64,000 nt of DNA. Origin: Galaxea fascicularis. Taxonomy: Eukaryota > Cnidaria > Anthozoa > Scleractinia > Euphylliidae. Where the stretch lies: assembly GCA_948470475.1 (NCBI GenBank), contig OX419339.1, positions 7,796,685-7,860,684 on the forward strand, given 5' to 3'. The position numbers were made by a program, and so were the translations under genes. This document shows, in pieces, positions 35,740 through 46,880 of this stretch. The notes beneath the pieces were generated by a model, which was not told where the DNA came from, ran no database searches, and saw only the letters and a list, made by a program, of their open reading frames with translations. Each line of letters begins with the position of its first letter. Position 1 is the stretch's first letter.

Positions 35740-36104
35740 ACATATATATGTTGTGCCGCGTAGCACTATAAACACATACAAGTGATGGAACAGAGAATTA
35801 ACTCTGAAGTGTAAATTAGTTTATAGTGCTACGCGGCACAACATATATATGTACCCTTACTTTCTCTTCGCCGCGATTCACTATCTTAATCGTCCCCGAC
35901 TTTCTCTGTCCGACCTCGTAGCTTAGTCGGCAGAGCAACGATAGATCTAATCCGGAGGTCGTGGGTTCGATTCCCACCGAGGTCATAAGAATTTTTTCTT
36001 TGCCTCGTGTGGTTCCCTGATAGGACTAACGCCCAGAGGGTTTTTCATGGGTTTCTATTAGCACTTTAATTTACACTTCAGAGTTAATTCTCTGTTCCAT
36101 CACT
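35740..36104. mobile_element. tRNA-derived SINE-like insertion with a 14-bp target duplication
   Basis: Flanked by taaaactggtagtg on both sides (35726-35739 and 36105-36118). Copy A has a single uninterrupted site at the same place (near 22486-22500), so this is a real insertion. The interior has a tRNA-like unit (35912-35984) and a 3' end whose last 38 bp (36066-36104) also occur inverted at about 35783-35819. That inverted piece is enclosed in a hairpin of gtacatatatatgttgtgcc / ggcacaacatatatatgtac arms. Confidence 0.8.
35912..35984 (+). tRNA. tRNA-like unit (SINE head or tRNA pseudogene)
   Basis: The 73-nt unit has a perfect 7-bp acceptor stem (GACCTCG/CGAGGTC), an exact A box (TAGCTTAGTCGG, 35919-35930), a D stem, and a perfect T arm with B box GGTTCGATTCC (35964-35974). 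The anticodon stem keeps only three of five pairs and the loop AGATCTA lacks T at position 33. It is not a functional tRNA, and the surrounding target duplication marks it as part of a SINE. Parent tRNA not determined. Confidence 0.6.
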
Positions 36105-37759
36105 TAAAACTGGTAGTGCCTGATTCAACCGAAAACGTTTGTAATACTATCAAGTGCGACATACAAAGTGATCATAATAATTAACGGATTTATCGATTCA
36201 ATAATTGTTTTCGAAGGGAAGAAAAGAAAGGCTGGATGTTAGACCAAAAGGCTCAAGAAGCGGATCAGGAGGATAAAGAGAAGTTAATTCAATAAGTTTT
36301 CGTCACGCCTAAAAAAGATCTCTTAATTACTTTAATTCGCCAGTAGTTAGATTCCATCCAAAATGACTGAAAAAACCTGACAGAGGTAAATAATACCTTT
36401 TTCTCCTAAATGATCGTAATTGCAGCTATACGTTGCTAGGGTTTCCTCTGGTTCCCTGTTCTGGTTAAATTTAATAGAAAAGCCATGCTTTCCTTACCAT
36501 TTTTGCCATGAAAACTTCTGTTGAAGCCGGTGTGGTTTATCAGCTTGCAGTTTTCGCCTGGAGTTCCATGAAAAAGCAACTTTTCGTTGCTTCCCTTTGT
36601 TTCGTCCATCTTCTGCCTTCGGATAGCGTATGTTCCATATGGAGCTGGATTTTGAACTCGCTCTATCTTAACGATGTTGTTTCCACATGACTGTTGGAAT
36701 AATGTCTGTACCTTTTGGTACTCTTGTGCATCATTGGTAGGGTCAAGCTGATGGAGATACACAGTCTTCTCGTTACCTTTATGATCTTTCGGCTGAGGAG
36801 TCCAGTGTTTTGGAAGGTTGATGCCTGAAGACAAAAGAAGCGTCTGTCCTGAATTCTTTGTTCTACCTCGATAGGCGATAGGCTAACAAGGGCTCAGAAA
36901 CTGGATTGCTGAAAACGTTAAGTATCATTCCAAATCGAAGATGTGAAAACGTTTTTCAAGCTTTGTTTTAAGATTATTGTTTGAAATAATGTTATGCTTA
37001 ACCAGGTATGACATAGTTGGATTTGTTGTCTGTACTCAAATTGTACCAACCGAAGCTAATGGCTCATACTTTAAACAACAATTCGGAGCAATAAACTAAC
37101 GCCGTGCTATATTCGAAGAAAATTTAAGAATGTTGAAGGCAGAGGAAAATAGTGTTGGTGTTATTTTCATTAACGTACCTCTTCGGTCAACCCTTTTAAC
37201 TTCAGTGACGTCACCACCAGACCTGTCCTTCACAGTCATCAACTTAAAATCTATTTTGTGGCCATCTTCCCCCAGGGCTACAGTAGCTTTCTTTTTGTCG
37301 TAAGCAGCTTCAATCTTTGCGTTTAGGCTAAGCTCGAATTCTTCGAACACACCTGCTTCTTTGAATATCCACTGGATATCCCTCGCAACCGCCTCAGCTC
37401 GTTTGCGTTCGTGTTCATCTTCTTTCACTTGATCAAGAATTTTATGAATCTCTCCCACAACGACTAGTATATCCTCTGTGTGCCCGCTGACTACGATGCG
37501 TCCCACTTCCTTTTCAATAGACGCCTTGACATCGTATCTTAACTCTAGTGTGTGGATTCTTTGGAAATGTTGTTTGGACAACTTGGTGATCGCCTCCCTC
37601 TCGATTTTTTGCTTTGTTGAGTTGTCTGCCATAATTTCATTAATTTCGTCGACTGCTTTTTGAAGATTCACTTTGCACCCAGCAAAAATTATGAGGTCAA
37701 GTTTCTTGTCTGCAAATTCACTAAGGGTAACCGTAGCAGACGAACCTTTCTTGTCAGAA

Positions 37760-38277
37760 CCACGTTTGTTTTTTGTTGTAGGTTCTAAAGAGGCTTCTCA
37801 CAAAGTGCCTTCAAGCAGCCTCCGCCAGAGGAATGACATCGATTGCATTTCCTGCAATTGGAACTGGTACGCTTCAATTTCCACGAGCAGAGGTAGCCAA
37901 GATATATTCGGCAATGAAGTGATATCTTACAACCAAAAGAATCCGTCGACATCAATCAAAGAGGCCAGATTTGTCCTGTTCAATCAAGATACCCCCGCTA
38001 TCCAGGCTTTTGACGCAGAATTGAAGAAAAGAATGGAGACCAATGCTCCCCTCCCAATGAAAAAGGGCACAGATTCATTCGAAAAGTGGAGTAAGAATCA
38101 TGGCAAAGCGTTCCGTGCACCTCCAATCGAGAAAGCTGTGTTTTCACCGCTAAGAGAAAGAGATGAAGGTCATTTGGAAACAAACGTCGGATCGCTGTGC
38201 TTCAAAGCGCATCCCGGTGACATCACAAAGGAAACTACTGACGCTATCGTCGTCATTTCCAACAAAGATTTAGACTT
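37760..38277 (+). pseudogene. Inverted segment of copy B (macrodomain 2/3 part)
   Basis: This stretch reads on the plus strand, opposite to its gene. It carries the intron end, acceptor TAG at 37779-37781 and exon start of the large 3' exon (copy C equivalent about 54927 down to 54413). A 1-bp insertion near 37910 shifts the frame; after it the QDTPAIQAFDAELKKRMETN and GDITKETTDAIVVIS segments are recognisable. After 38277 the sequence returns to the normal-orientation intron (matching copy C from about 55080). Confidence 0.85.
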
Positions 38278-40033
38278 TTAAGTTACAGCTTTCTCGATCC
38301 CGCAGGCTATCGTGAAAACAATCAAACTGAACTGAACTGAGCTGTCTTAAAAATAATTAAAAAGAAGAAACAAACTAGTGATGGCAAAAACTTAGTGAGA
38401 TTCGGCTTGATTCTCATGCCCTTTATTTAGTTCTTGTCAGTCGTTTCCCTTTTTTTGCTTTTAAAGAACGAGAAATAGACATTTTGTATGTGCTTACACG
38501 ACAACGTGGCTCAGTGGCTATGTGGCTACGTGGTTTTCCTTCCCTGCAGCCGTTTAGCCAAGTAGCCACTGTCTCAAGACGTAGAATGGAGTGGGAGGGT
38601 ATTCTGCAGTTAAGCCTTCATTTGATTGTGTCCGATTCGGTGAGAGCACGGTGGAAGCGCAGAACGTGAAATACGGCAGCCTTCTTTTTGCATGACTATC
38701 GGTTTTCAATGCAACCACACCAACCGTTGACAGTTTGTCGAGGTTAATTCACGGAACATTTTCCAGATATGGTTTCATGAGGTCTATACACGGGAATGGA
38801 ACGATTTTGTCGATGCATAAACACTTTTATGCATGAAAGAAAATTCATGTTAACTCGTCACTCTGCACAAAATCAGGGGCACCCAGCGAGAAACTTCGAT
38901 GAAATATCTGTTCGGGAGAGTCTACCCGTTCTAAGACCTTCGAACAATGCATTGCCAAAAAACTACAGATTTCTTAACTAAAACATCACCTAAAAAATTC
39001 GCAACCAGGAAAACCCGGGGGAAAATAGTCCCTTAGATTTTCGGAAGGGATATTTTTGCAATTTTTGAATCTTGAAAAAGTCGACTAGCATTTTCGGGTA
39101 AGCAAATAGTTCGCAGAGAAGTTCTTCGAAGGTAACATTCGGCTAAAAATTTCTCAAATGAAGATTTCATTCCCTAAAATTTTCGGGCACTTCAATTTTC
39201 AGCTAAGAAATCCGAACAGATCAAATTTTCTAGCTGATTAAAGCAACTCTTTAAACAGCCTTTAAACATTACAAGGAGCCTATCTAGGACTATCCCTCAA
39301 AGGTTATTAAGCTGAATTTGCTCGTTGGGTACCCCTGCAAAATGGCCAGGACACGGCTTTTTACAGATTTTGCGATATATTGGGACTGCTGTTTTTGAAA
39401 GTGCACACACATGCTTTATAGTCCAACAAGTCACTAAGAAGTTTTCAGCTTTGAAAAGATTTCAAAGACTCGGCGCTACCTGTAATTCAAAAGTGATTTC
39501 TGTGATCAGTCAAGGGTATCCAATCTTAAATTACGGTACGCCTTACTCCAAAATATTTTTTCGCCGAAAACAAATCTGCTCGAGACGCATTGCTTGACTT
39601 TTTTCTGACAGGCTGAAAAAGTTAAGAAATCTAGCCACCATCTCTCACACGACCAAGCCATTCGTGAGTCCATCATTGAGTTTACGCCCGAAACTGATTT
39701 GCATCACGGTAAGGCTTTGTAAACACGGCATGCAATGCAGTTTGTAACGTCTAATAAGACTAGAAGCAAGCCCCTCCAGACTCAGTCGTGTACAAAATAA
39801 CATTTAGTTTTTTGTAAATTTTGTAGCCTATAAGAAAGTCCATAAAAAGCTTTATATTAGCTGAAAAAAGTATTTTGAAGCGGGATGTACTTTAAACAAG
39901 GGTTGCTTTCAACAGGTTATACCGTTGAAACGAGAACTAAATGCTAACAACCTGCGCCAGGGAAGTGCGTGTCATTACAATTTTCTTGTGAAAAAGCAAT
40001 CCCGCAGAAAAAAAATTGTTCAGTAAATCGTTA

Positions 40034-40187
40034 ATAGGCCATATTCGTATTCTCGGTATTGACCTGGATCTAGCATGAAGTGGAGGCTCTTGCGGGGGAA
40101 TCTTTTCATATGTAAATGTATTCCCCCGCAAGAGCCTCCACTTCATGCTAGATCCTTTTCAATACCGAGAATACGAATATGGCCTAT
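40034..40187. mobile_element. Perfectly palindromic MITE, absent from copy C
   Basis: Arms of about 70 bp (ataggccatattcgtattct ... and its reverse complement) flank a short loop near 40105-40118. At the same point in copy C (about 56606-56612, gttaatttggaat) there is no insertion. This insertion is therefore younger than the B/C duplication. TA-rich ends suggest, but do not prove, a TA target. Confidence 0.85.
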
Positions 40188-40440
40188 TTAGAATATGGTC
40201 ACATTTGCAAATTGCTCTCATATTTCATATCATTGATAGGATAACTCAACAAATTTCTAGATTGTGATCTCAAATTGATCTCATACTATCTCCTTCGATC
40301 TCTTTCCACTGACATTAATTGACAGAATTGCGTACCGTCGCTGTTCTTATCACATAACAATGGTCAGATAAAAAAAAAAAAGAAAGACTATCGAAGGCTA
40401 CAGATCAGTTTTGTCTCGGAAATCCAAGCTAAAGTACTAT

Positions 40441-40622
40441 GCTTCCCAGTTGAGCGCGACACCACGCAAGTTTCCGCCCAAATGCCGAGTGGAGTCTGCA
40501 CAGAAAGCTTTCAGCACGCTTTGTTGCCATTAGCTACATTCTCGTTGCCATCGGAAACGGCAAAGTTTTGACGTCAAAACTTTGTGTGGAAACTTGCGTG
40601 GTGTCGCGCTCAACTGGGAAGC
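40441..40622. repeat. Foldback element (copy B version)
   Basis: cttcccagttgagcgcgacacc at the left and ggtgtcgcgctcaactgggaag at the right are reverse complements. The copy C counterpart (56863-57116) is longer, with extra inner arms around aaagttttgacgtcaaaactttg. It is shared by B and C, so it predates their duplication. Confidence 0.75.
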
Positions 40623-43600
40623 GAAGTATGTTCTTTTTCAATACGATTGACATTATTTTACCTTTCTGCCTTTCCCACTGTCCCATTCGGAGAAGATAGC
40701 AAAGATGACTGCCTTGCAATTGAGATTCCCTGTCTGGGTGTTAACCGCGATTTCGCCAACAGCCACACCGCCTATATTTGCACACTCCTGTTGCAAACTT
40801 GGACCAGCGGCCTGGCTAAGGGCCTTTGCACATGAATTCTGGTTTAAGTTGAGATTACAGGCCGCTGTACCAATTATTGCATCAGCCTAGTATGAACAAA
40901 ACACAAACATGAAAACAAACAACCAAGTAAATCATTGCACTGCCCAGTGTGAGAATAATCCAAAAATTCTTTCGTAAGGAACAACGGGGCTTAAATGGCT
41001 TCTCAGAACTATAGTGTTGCTTGACCGTGCATTTAAACATTCCTTAATCATTATCCTTGAAAAAGCATTCAGAGGGCCTTCAGCTTTCACACTGTTGTTA
41101 GTTACCTATTCCCATGTTCTTAATAAATTGATTTGTTATATTTACACTCGACGGATATAAAGTTGTTTGAAATGATGATTATACCTGCTCCTGGGCAAAG
41201 TCGCCAACTTTCACTATGATGCGAATGCCTTGGGTTATAGGAGATCTCGGACTCTTTGTTATTCCCCATACCCGTCTTTGGTATTGGCGCTGTGCCCAAC
41301 AGCTGTAGGTCCGCGATTTGCTTGCTCTTTGAACTTTCTCTCTCCAGCGAATCTTTTTCTCAGTTCTTCTGCGAACGCACCCACTGTTGTGTCATCGTTA
41401 TTGATGAGATGAATCTCCGTTAACTTACAATGTGGCTTTTCTCTACAGAAATCAAGAACAGCATCCAATATAACTTTAGCACAAAGGCCTCGTGGAAGGC
41501 CAAATACTCCTGAACTGACAGCTGGAATAGCGATTGATCGACAGTCCATAGCTTTTTTCATTGAATTTGTAATTGCAAATCTTAGGTAACGTTCCTGTGC
41601 TGTCGGGTCCCCTTCTTTGACCCGTTTATCTGCCATGGAATCCCATTTAGGTCCAACAGCATGGATAACTTTGTGACATGGTGACCTCCCAGCGGTGGAA
41701 ACCATTATTTTACCTTCCAGAAGGCTACCGTGTTGTCCAAGCAGCTGAAGATTTTCAGGTTTTAAGTGGTAGCTCCTTTCTAGGTTGGCATCCTGTAACA
41801 TGTTTTCAGCCTATTTTGCGGTACTTGAATCAATACCAACCACTTTGACTTCGTTGAAACTTTGGCCTTCACCGTAGAGCACTACTGCACAAATGGCATG
41901 TTGTTTTAAAAGATCCTGGAGGAAACTTGACACTGGAGGGCTCTTCAGAACGTTTATCTCCTTTTCTGGTAGTTTAATGGTTCTTTCGACTATTTTTAAA
42001 ATAAACGTTAACACCACAATTTTAACGTCTTGAAGCAGGCTTCTAGGACCCTTCAAAGCTAACTTCTGACCGTTCCTATCGACGGTGATGTACAAATGAC
42101 GGTGCTTATCTCGTAGCCGTTCACAAATGCCAGACATTTCCAGCAACTTAAGCTTGGATGTTGGGATGTCGTCCTCAACCACTTGGACCACTGTCTTCAT
42201 GAGTTCTGTATCTTGCTGAACTGTCTGGATCAACTCTTTCATTTTTCACAACTCATTTTCCACATGTGAAGTCTTGCCTATGATCTTGACAATCGTCCTG
42301 TGATCATCAAACGAAACGAGAAAATCAGATGATTCTTTGGTAGACTCACATTTTCCCCACCTATTTTCTATCTTATCGAAGATTTCGGATGCAATGTCAA
42401 GCTGGGATCTCTGGAAGCTTTGTAAAAAGCTTTCCAAGTGGTTCACTCTTTCCTCCCACGACCGATCGCAATCCTTTTTGTTGCCTACAGACGAAAGAAC
42501 GATGGCTTGGGTTTGAGAATCTTTCGAAATTTCAATTTGGATTTTGTTCTCTTCAAGGACCACTTGTAGTTCACTTCCATGGTTCATCTGAATGTATTCA
42601 AAGACTTCCAGATCGCATTTCACTTCCACCCTCATTGTTGTTGTATCTTGAAGAAATGGATAGTGTGGCGTCACATTCAAATTTTTGCCTTCCAGCGTGT
42701 GGTTCCTTTGAATGACTTTCTGAACACCTGAAAGGCAATTAAGGAGATGAGGTATGTCAGAGCTGTAGGCATCCATTCCTCCCGCTGCCATAATTACGCT
42801 GTTAATTTGGGTCAAGAATCGTCATATCCTTCAGTTACCATTTTCACTCCCATTTTGACCAACTGCTCAGTTCATGAATTGCGAAATATCCCCGTTGTCT
42901 AAAAATGTATCATGCGTGCGTGGTTCCTTAAACCCCCTAAGAAGTAAGGGACCTGTTAATTAAGTAAAAATACCGGTATGCATAAAGCTTTCTTACAAGA
43001 AGGATCCTTGAAAAACACAACCACTTCGTCCTTCCATATTCTTTCCACCTTGCTACAATCCTTCCCGCCACTCCTTTTTTCGTTTTCAAAGTATAGCTGT
43101 ATGGTATCATCTGATTATTGTTCCCTCAGTCCAGTGACTAGAATACTTGTGCAGACAGCGACACGCTCCAAACGAGGTTTTTTTCCTTCAAGACCTTTGG
43201 TGTCCTTCTGCACTTTTTCAATTAACCTCTGGAAGTCTGAAAGCAGGAACCAATAGCAACTCTCGGTAATCGACATTGCATAGTTTCACATGCATATTGG
43301 GAACACAGTCAGGATAAATTTATTCTTTTAAAACAGATGACTCTTTTTCAGACTGGCCTTTTTGGTGAAAGGTGATATATTTTTAAAAAGTCTGTAACGT
43401 AAAATCACGAAAATGTCTCGATCACAGTGACATCATAACATTATCGAAATCAAAAGTGATTTGCAGGTGGTAGTAAATGGGCGTATCAACCCACTTAACG
43501 TCTTCTGTATTACCAAGTCCTCACGTAGACGGTAAAAGACATTCATGATTTTCTATTTGCAAGATGACGGCGATGATATAAACACAAAATGCAATACATC

Positions 43601-44105
43601 GCGAGCCAAGCCATAGCCAGCGAACGCAGACGTAGTTCCGGTTGTCGCTTCTCTCCGCCGGGAATAAGTCTGCATTCGCAGGGTAGCCATGCCCAAGTAG
43701 GTCTCCAGGATTTGTCCCTCGGGACTCGGGATAATCGCGCATATGTGCACATCTCTAATTGCACATATGTTAATTCTGATTACAAAAATTTCTTTCGATT
43801 ACCAACATAGCTTGTTTCCTGATAATAATACTGGAGGTCCGAGAAATAGACAGTGTGCGACATACCTGGCTCACAATAAAAAACAACGAGGGCATTATTG
43901 TTGGTACCGAAGTACACTTTCTCCACATTTACCCCGCTGAACTTTTCCAGGTAGAAGAACAAACAATCTTCAGTTGTCGTCTCACTTAGCCCTTGGACGT
44001 GGATTCTTATAGGGTCTGATGGTACTTTCTTCTTGGGGGGCTGTAATTTAACTGTTATAGGTTTTTTGTTTATTGAGTGTTCACCTTCCAGAAGTCGCTG
44101 ACGAT

Positions 44106-44640
44106 CTGGCAACAGAAAATCTTTCTTTAGATTCACCATAATGCTAACTACATACGAAATAAAGTTTGCCATCAACTGGTGTTTAGCTGGTGTTTGTAAG
44201 TCAAAAAATATTCTATGGAAGATTGTGATAGCAAAACTAATTCTATATTCTAGTAGTTAACTGTTTCATTGACAAGAAATTTACATATTTGTAACGAGAT
44301 ATCGGCTATCGAACGATTCTTGAACTACAACTTCACAAAAGGGATATAATTTCTCGACCTTAAGCTCTTTTTACAGAAATATATTTGATATTACAGAAGC
44401 AAGTCAGAATATTGTCATGTTGGCTCAATGTGCTCCCGCAGCAAGTATTCAACTCCGTACTGGTGAACGGTTTATCGATATTCCTAAAAACAAGGACTTG
44501 CGTGAATTTCCCAGACACGTTTTGGTAAATTTTAATTTTGTGTTATTGAAGATTCAATTGCGCAGTAATATTCTGCTAAAATCAGGCCAGGGCTTTGCTT
44601 TTTATCTGACGACGAAAATTTAAAATTCTCAAATGAGAAC
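44106..44640. repeat. 5' flank of copy B, duplicated upstream of copy C
   Basis: 44280-44640 matches 63650-64000 (cgattcttgaactacaacttcacaa, then agaagcaagtcagaatattgtcat). It probably holds promoter or first-exon sequence of the PARP14-like genes, but no convincing first exon was found. 44641-45345 shows nothing recognisable. Confidence 0.55.
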
Positions 44641-45345
44641 GGCTTCCCGTAGACATCTGCAGGGCGTATGGAAAATCATGAAATCCGGAATCCGGAAGCG
44701 GATCCGGAAGCGGAACCGGAGCCGGAATAGCAACCAGGGCAGACCTTAAGGGTAAACTGGGAAACACTGAAACCAGTGAAATCTTTCTCGATATATAATT
44801 CATGATGGCGTCTCATCTATTATCAGCATTTGAGATACTATCTGAAAATAATCGTTCACAACACAAAGCTCTTTCAACCGTTTAATCGCTCTAAATATCG
44901 AGAAAATCCTTACAACAACCGTTACGTTCCGAACATAACTAAATCATCTCTGAATCATCATTCTATGCCATGTGGAGATCTCATATTTCAACGCTGTGTC
45001 ACGTGACAGTTATTTCGTTTTCTACACTATCAGGACATTGTCAAACTGGGAAACTCAGACTTAAAAAAAGTAAGTATATAGAGTATATAGCGATTACAAC
45101 TAATCAGAACCTATAACTGCTTTCGTAAACAGCCGCTATTTCAATGATAGTTATCAAGGCTGTGTTTTTCATTCCCTTCTCTACAGCCTTAGTTACTCAT
45201 TTCTTTCGTTCATTTGATATTCTACATGAAAGAATGATCGAATCGCAACGATATTCAGCAATTATTTTAATTTCTTGCTAGCAGACATTTCCTTCAATTC
45301 TGGTGTTAGATACGAAATCCAAGAATCCAAGAGCATTCCTCATCT

Positions 45346-45582
45346 CTAGAAGCCAATACTAATCTTGCTCTTTGTACCGAAAACACTTTTCAAAGAGCCA
45401 GTGCCTTCTTTGAAATAAATTTCCGCTATTGCCTTGCGGTTGTCATCGAAATCTACCTGTGCGGTAAATTTGCTCTTGTCGGCGCCCGGGAATTTTGAGA
45501 GAAAAGATCCCCAGGCCTTATCCTCAGCGGTTTGGGCAATTTTTTGGGCTTGAGGGGTTTGCAACCACTTGGGATCATCCAT
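45346..45582 (-). CDS. Unidentified small ORF (78 codons)
   Basis: Starts at an ATG (MDDPKWLQTPQAQKIAQ) and ends FGTKSKISIGF. It is hydrophilic with a natural-looking composition. It abuts the broken two-ORF element on its right but on the opposite strand. Family not recognised; it may belong to that element. Confidence 0.35.
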   Translation of the reverse strand: MDDPKWLQTPQAQKIAQTAEDKAWGSFLSKFPGADKSKFTAQVDFDDNRKAIAEIYFKEGTGSLKSVFGTKSKISIGF

Positions 45583-45647
45583 CTCTCATATTACGATTTT
45601 TTTTAATTGAAAGTTTGCGCAGCTTGAAATACATCTTCGTAGAAGAC

Positions 45648-46306
45648 ATGGTTGTGCACACAGTCGCCAAGACTGAGAACCCTTGCACCATCTATTTTGA
45701 CGATGAACTTTCGAAAGCCGATTTTGTCCGGCTGATTTCCTGCTCGCTCGGAAATTCGTGGCTCAATCTGAAAGACAGTGGGACTGTCATGCCCAGAATC
45801 TAAGAGGGGATACAAAAGGGTTCCTCCAGGTTATTACACCAACAAAGAAGTGGGAAAAACCCTGAATTCAATTTTTGAAGAATTGGGCCACAAAAAAATA
45901 ACCATCAAGGCGGACATTCCAACTGGCGCAGTCGTGATTAAAAACCCTCGTTACAACAGAATTGAGCTTTCCCAAAATTTGAAAGATTTCCTTAGCCAAA
46001 GAGGAAGTATTGTGGGTGATGTATTCATTTCAACGCTGAACGCGCCCAGTTCTTACTTTGTTTATTGCGATTTGGTTGATCCAGTTCGCAATTCAATAAG
46101 TGGGAAAAATGAAACCCACTTACAGTGATTGGCATCAGAGATTAGCTTTTGAAAAGGTTCACTATCAAACAGCAGGACAACACGACTCTCACGCCGGTTC
46201 GACAAGCGAACATGTGAACAGTGTGACGCTTTCAGTAAAAAATGTAGACGGGCAGCTGTTTGATTTTCTTGGTCAAAAGCTTTACTTCGAGTTGTCAATA
46301 AAATAA
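45648..46306 (+). pseudogene. Broken ORF 1 of a compact multi-gene element, possibly virus-like
   Basis: Three consecutive frames give parts of one protein: 45648-45803, about 45807-46128 and 46100-46306. Landmarks are VPPGYYTNKEV, YFVYCDLVDPV and the ending FLGQKLYFELSIK. I recall this motif series from repeated multi-gene elements in invertebrate genomes, in a protein that looks like a beta-rich structural protein. Polinton/adintovirus-like origin is a guess. At least two frameshifts make it non-functional. Confidence 0.5.
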
Positions 46307-46326
46307 AAACATTTTTATTTTATGCG

Positions 46327-46880
46327 ATGTCTTCCGTGGATGTGATGCCAGCCGTTCCGCCTGAAAGGGCTGCAGAAGAGCAATACACACCGCTCTAACG
46401 CTCCAGGAACCTGTTCTCCCCAATGCCGAAACTTTCCGGCTGACAGAGATTTCCAAAATGGAGAAACAGAGCTTCGGTGAGAAGGACCACTACGAGCTTG
46501 TGCTGAAAAAATACAAAAAGGCTAAAAAAGCCTTGAACTGGGGCTTTGCTGGGCTTGGGATCGCAACAACAGCTCTATCTTTCGCTGACAGGCGTTGAGG
46601 ACATGGTAGGCGTGCCTCTCGTTGCTGTGGGAGCTGTGCAGTGTGGCGCGGTTTTCGCCATTTTGACGGTTGTCAGCAAAAAGCTTGAAAAGAAAGTGAA
46701 CAAGGACAGCTGACTATCCGCTCTGGCCGCTGCAAAGCATGACACAATCAGCGTCTTTGTTTCCGAAGCCCTGGATGACAACAGGGTTTCAGACGCGGAG
46801 TTCAAACACATCACACATGAAATGAAGAGCTACGCGCAAATGAAAGAAGCTTTACGCTCAAAATTCACCAAAAAAAAAAA
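46327..46880 (+). pseudogene. Broken ORF 2 of the same compact element
   Basis: Begins 20 bp after ORF 1 ends. One frame starts MSSVDVMPAVPPERAAEEQ, another gives a Lys-rich helix and a hydrophobic segment (NWGFAGLGIATTALSF, near 46530-46580), and a later frame gives VSDAEFKHITHEMKSYAQ (46795-46850). A Lys-rich, A-rich tail follows. The tight spacing to ORF 1 is typical of a virus or large DNA transposon. Stops and frameshifts break it. The family is unnamed to me. Confidence 0.45.

Larger units (their letters stand above)
38278..40661 (-). other. Copy B intron, with a MITE and a foldback element
   Basis: Homologous to 55080-57151 of copy C for most of its length. Holds the hairpin at 40034-40187 and a foldback segment at 40441-40622. 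No exon recognised. Confidence 0.6.
35396..44105 (-). pseudogene. PARP14-like copy B, multiply disrupted
   Basis: Exon equivalents are 44105-43866, 43236-42997, 42727-41185, 40886-40662, 37759-37179, 36824-36498 and 35682-35396. Lesions relative to copy C: TAA at 43117-43115 in the second RRM exon; TGA at 42248-42246 and TAG at 41813-41811 in the KH region; a 747-bp in-frame deletion at 41737/41738 removing KH segments and the start of macrodomain 1; a 1-bp loss causing a stop at about 41261; and in the large 3' exon an inversion (37760-38277) with loss of the rest of macrodomain 3. The exon for the first half of macrodomain 2 (40886-40662) is intact. From the inversion breakpoint onward the KH, WWE and ART exons are open, with the H-Y-L ART residues kept. 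A SINE sits in the last intron. The full-length protein cannot be made; a short KH-WWE-ART product would need a new start. Confidence 0.85.

Noticed and set aside
35912..35984. A functional tRNA gene.
   Set aside because: The anticodon stem is mispaired and T33 is missing, and the unit lies inside an insertion with target duplications, so it is SINE-derived.
43521..43810. Several 65-73-codon ORFs on both strands near 43.5-43.8 kb.
   Set aside because: They lie in the intron between the first two RRM exons of copy B. The equivalent copy C region does not conserve a single frame.
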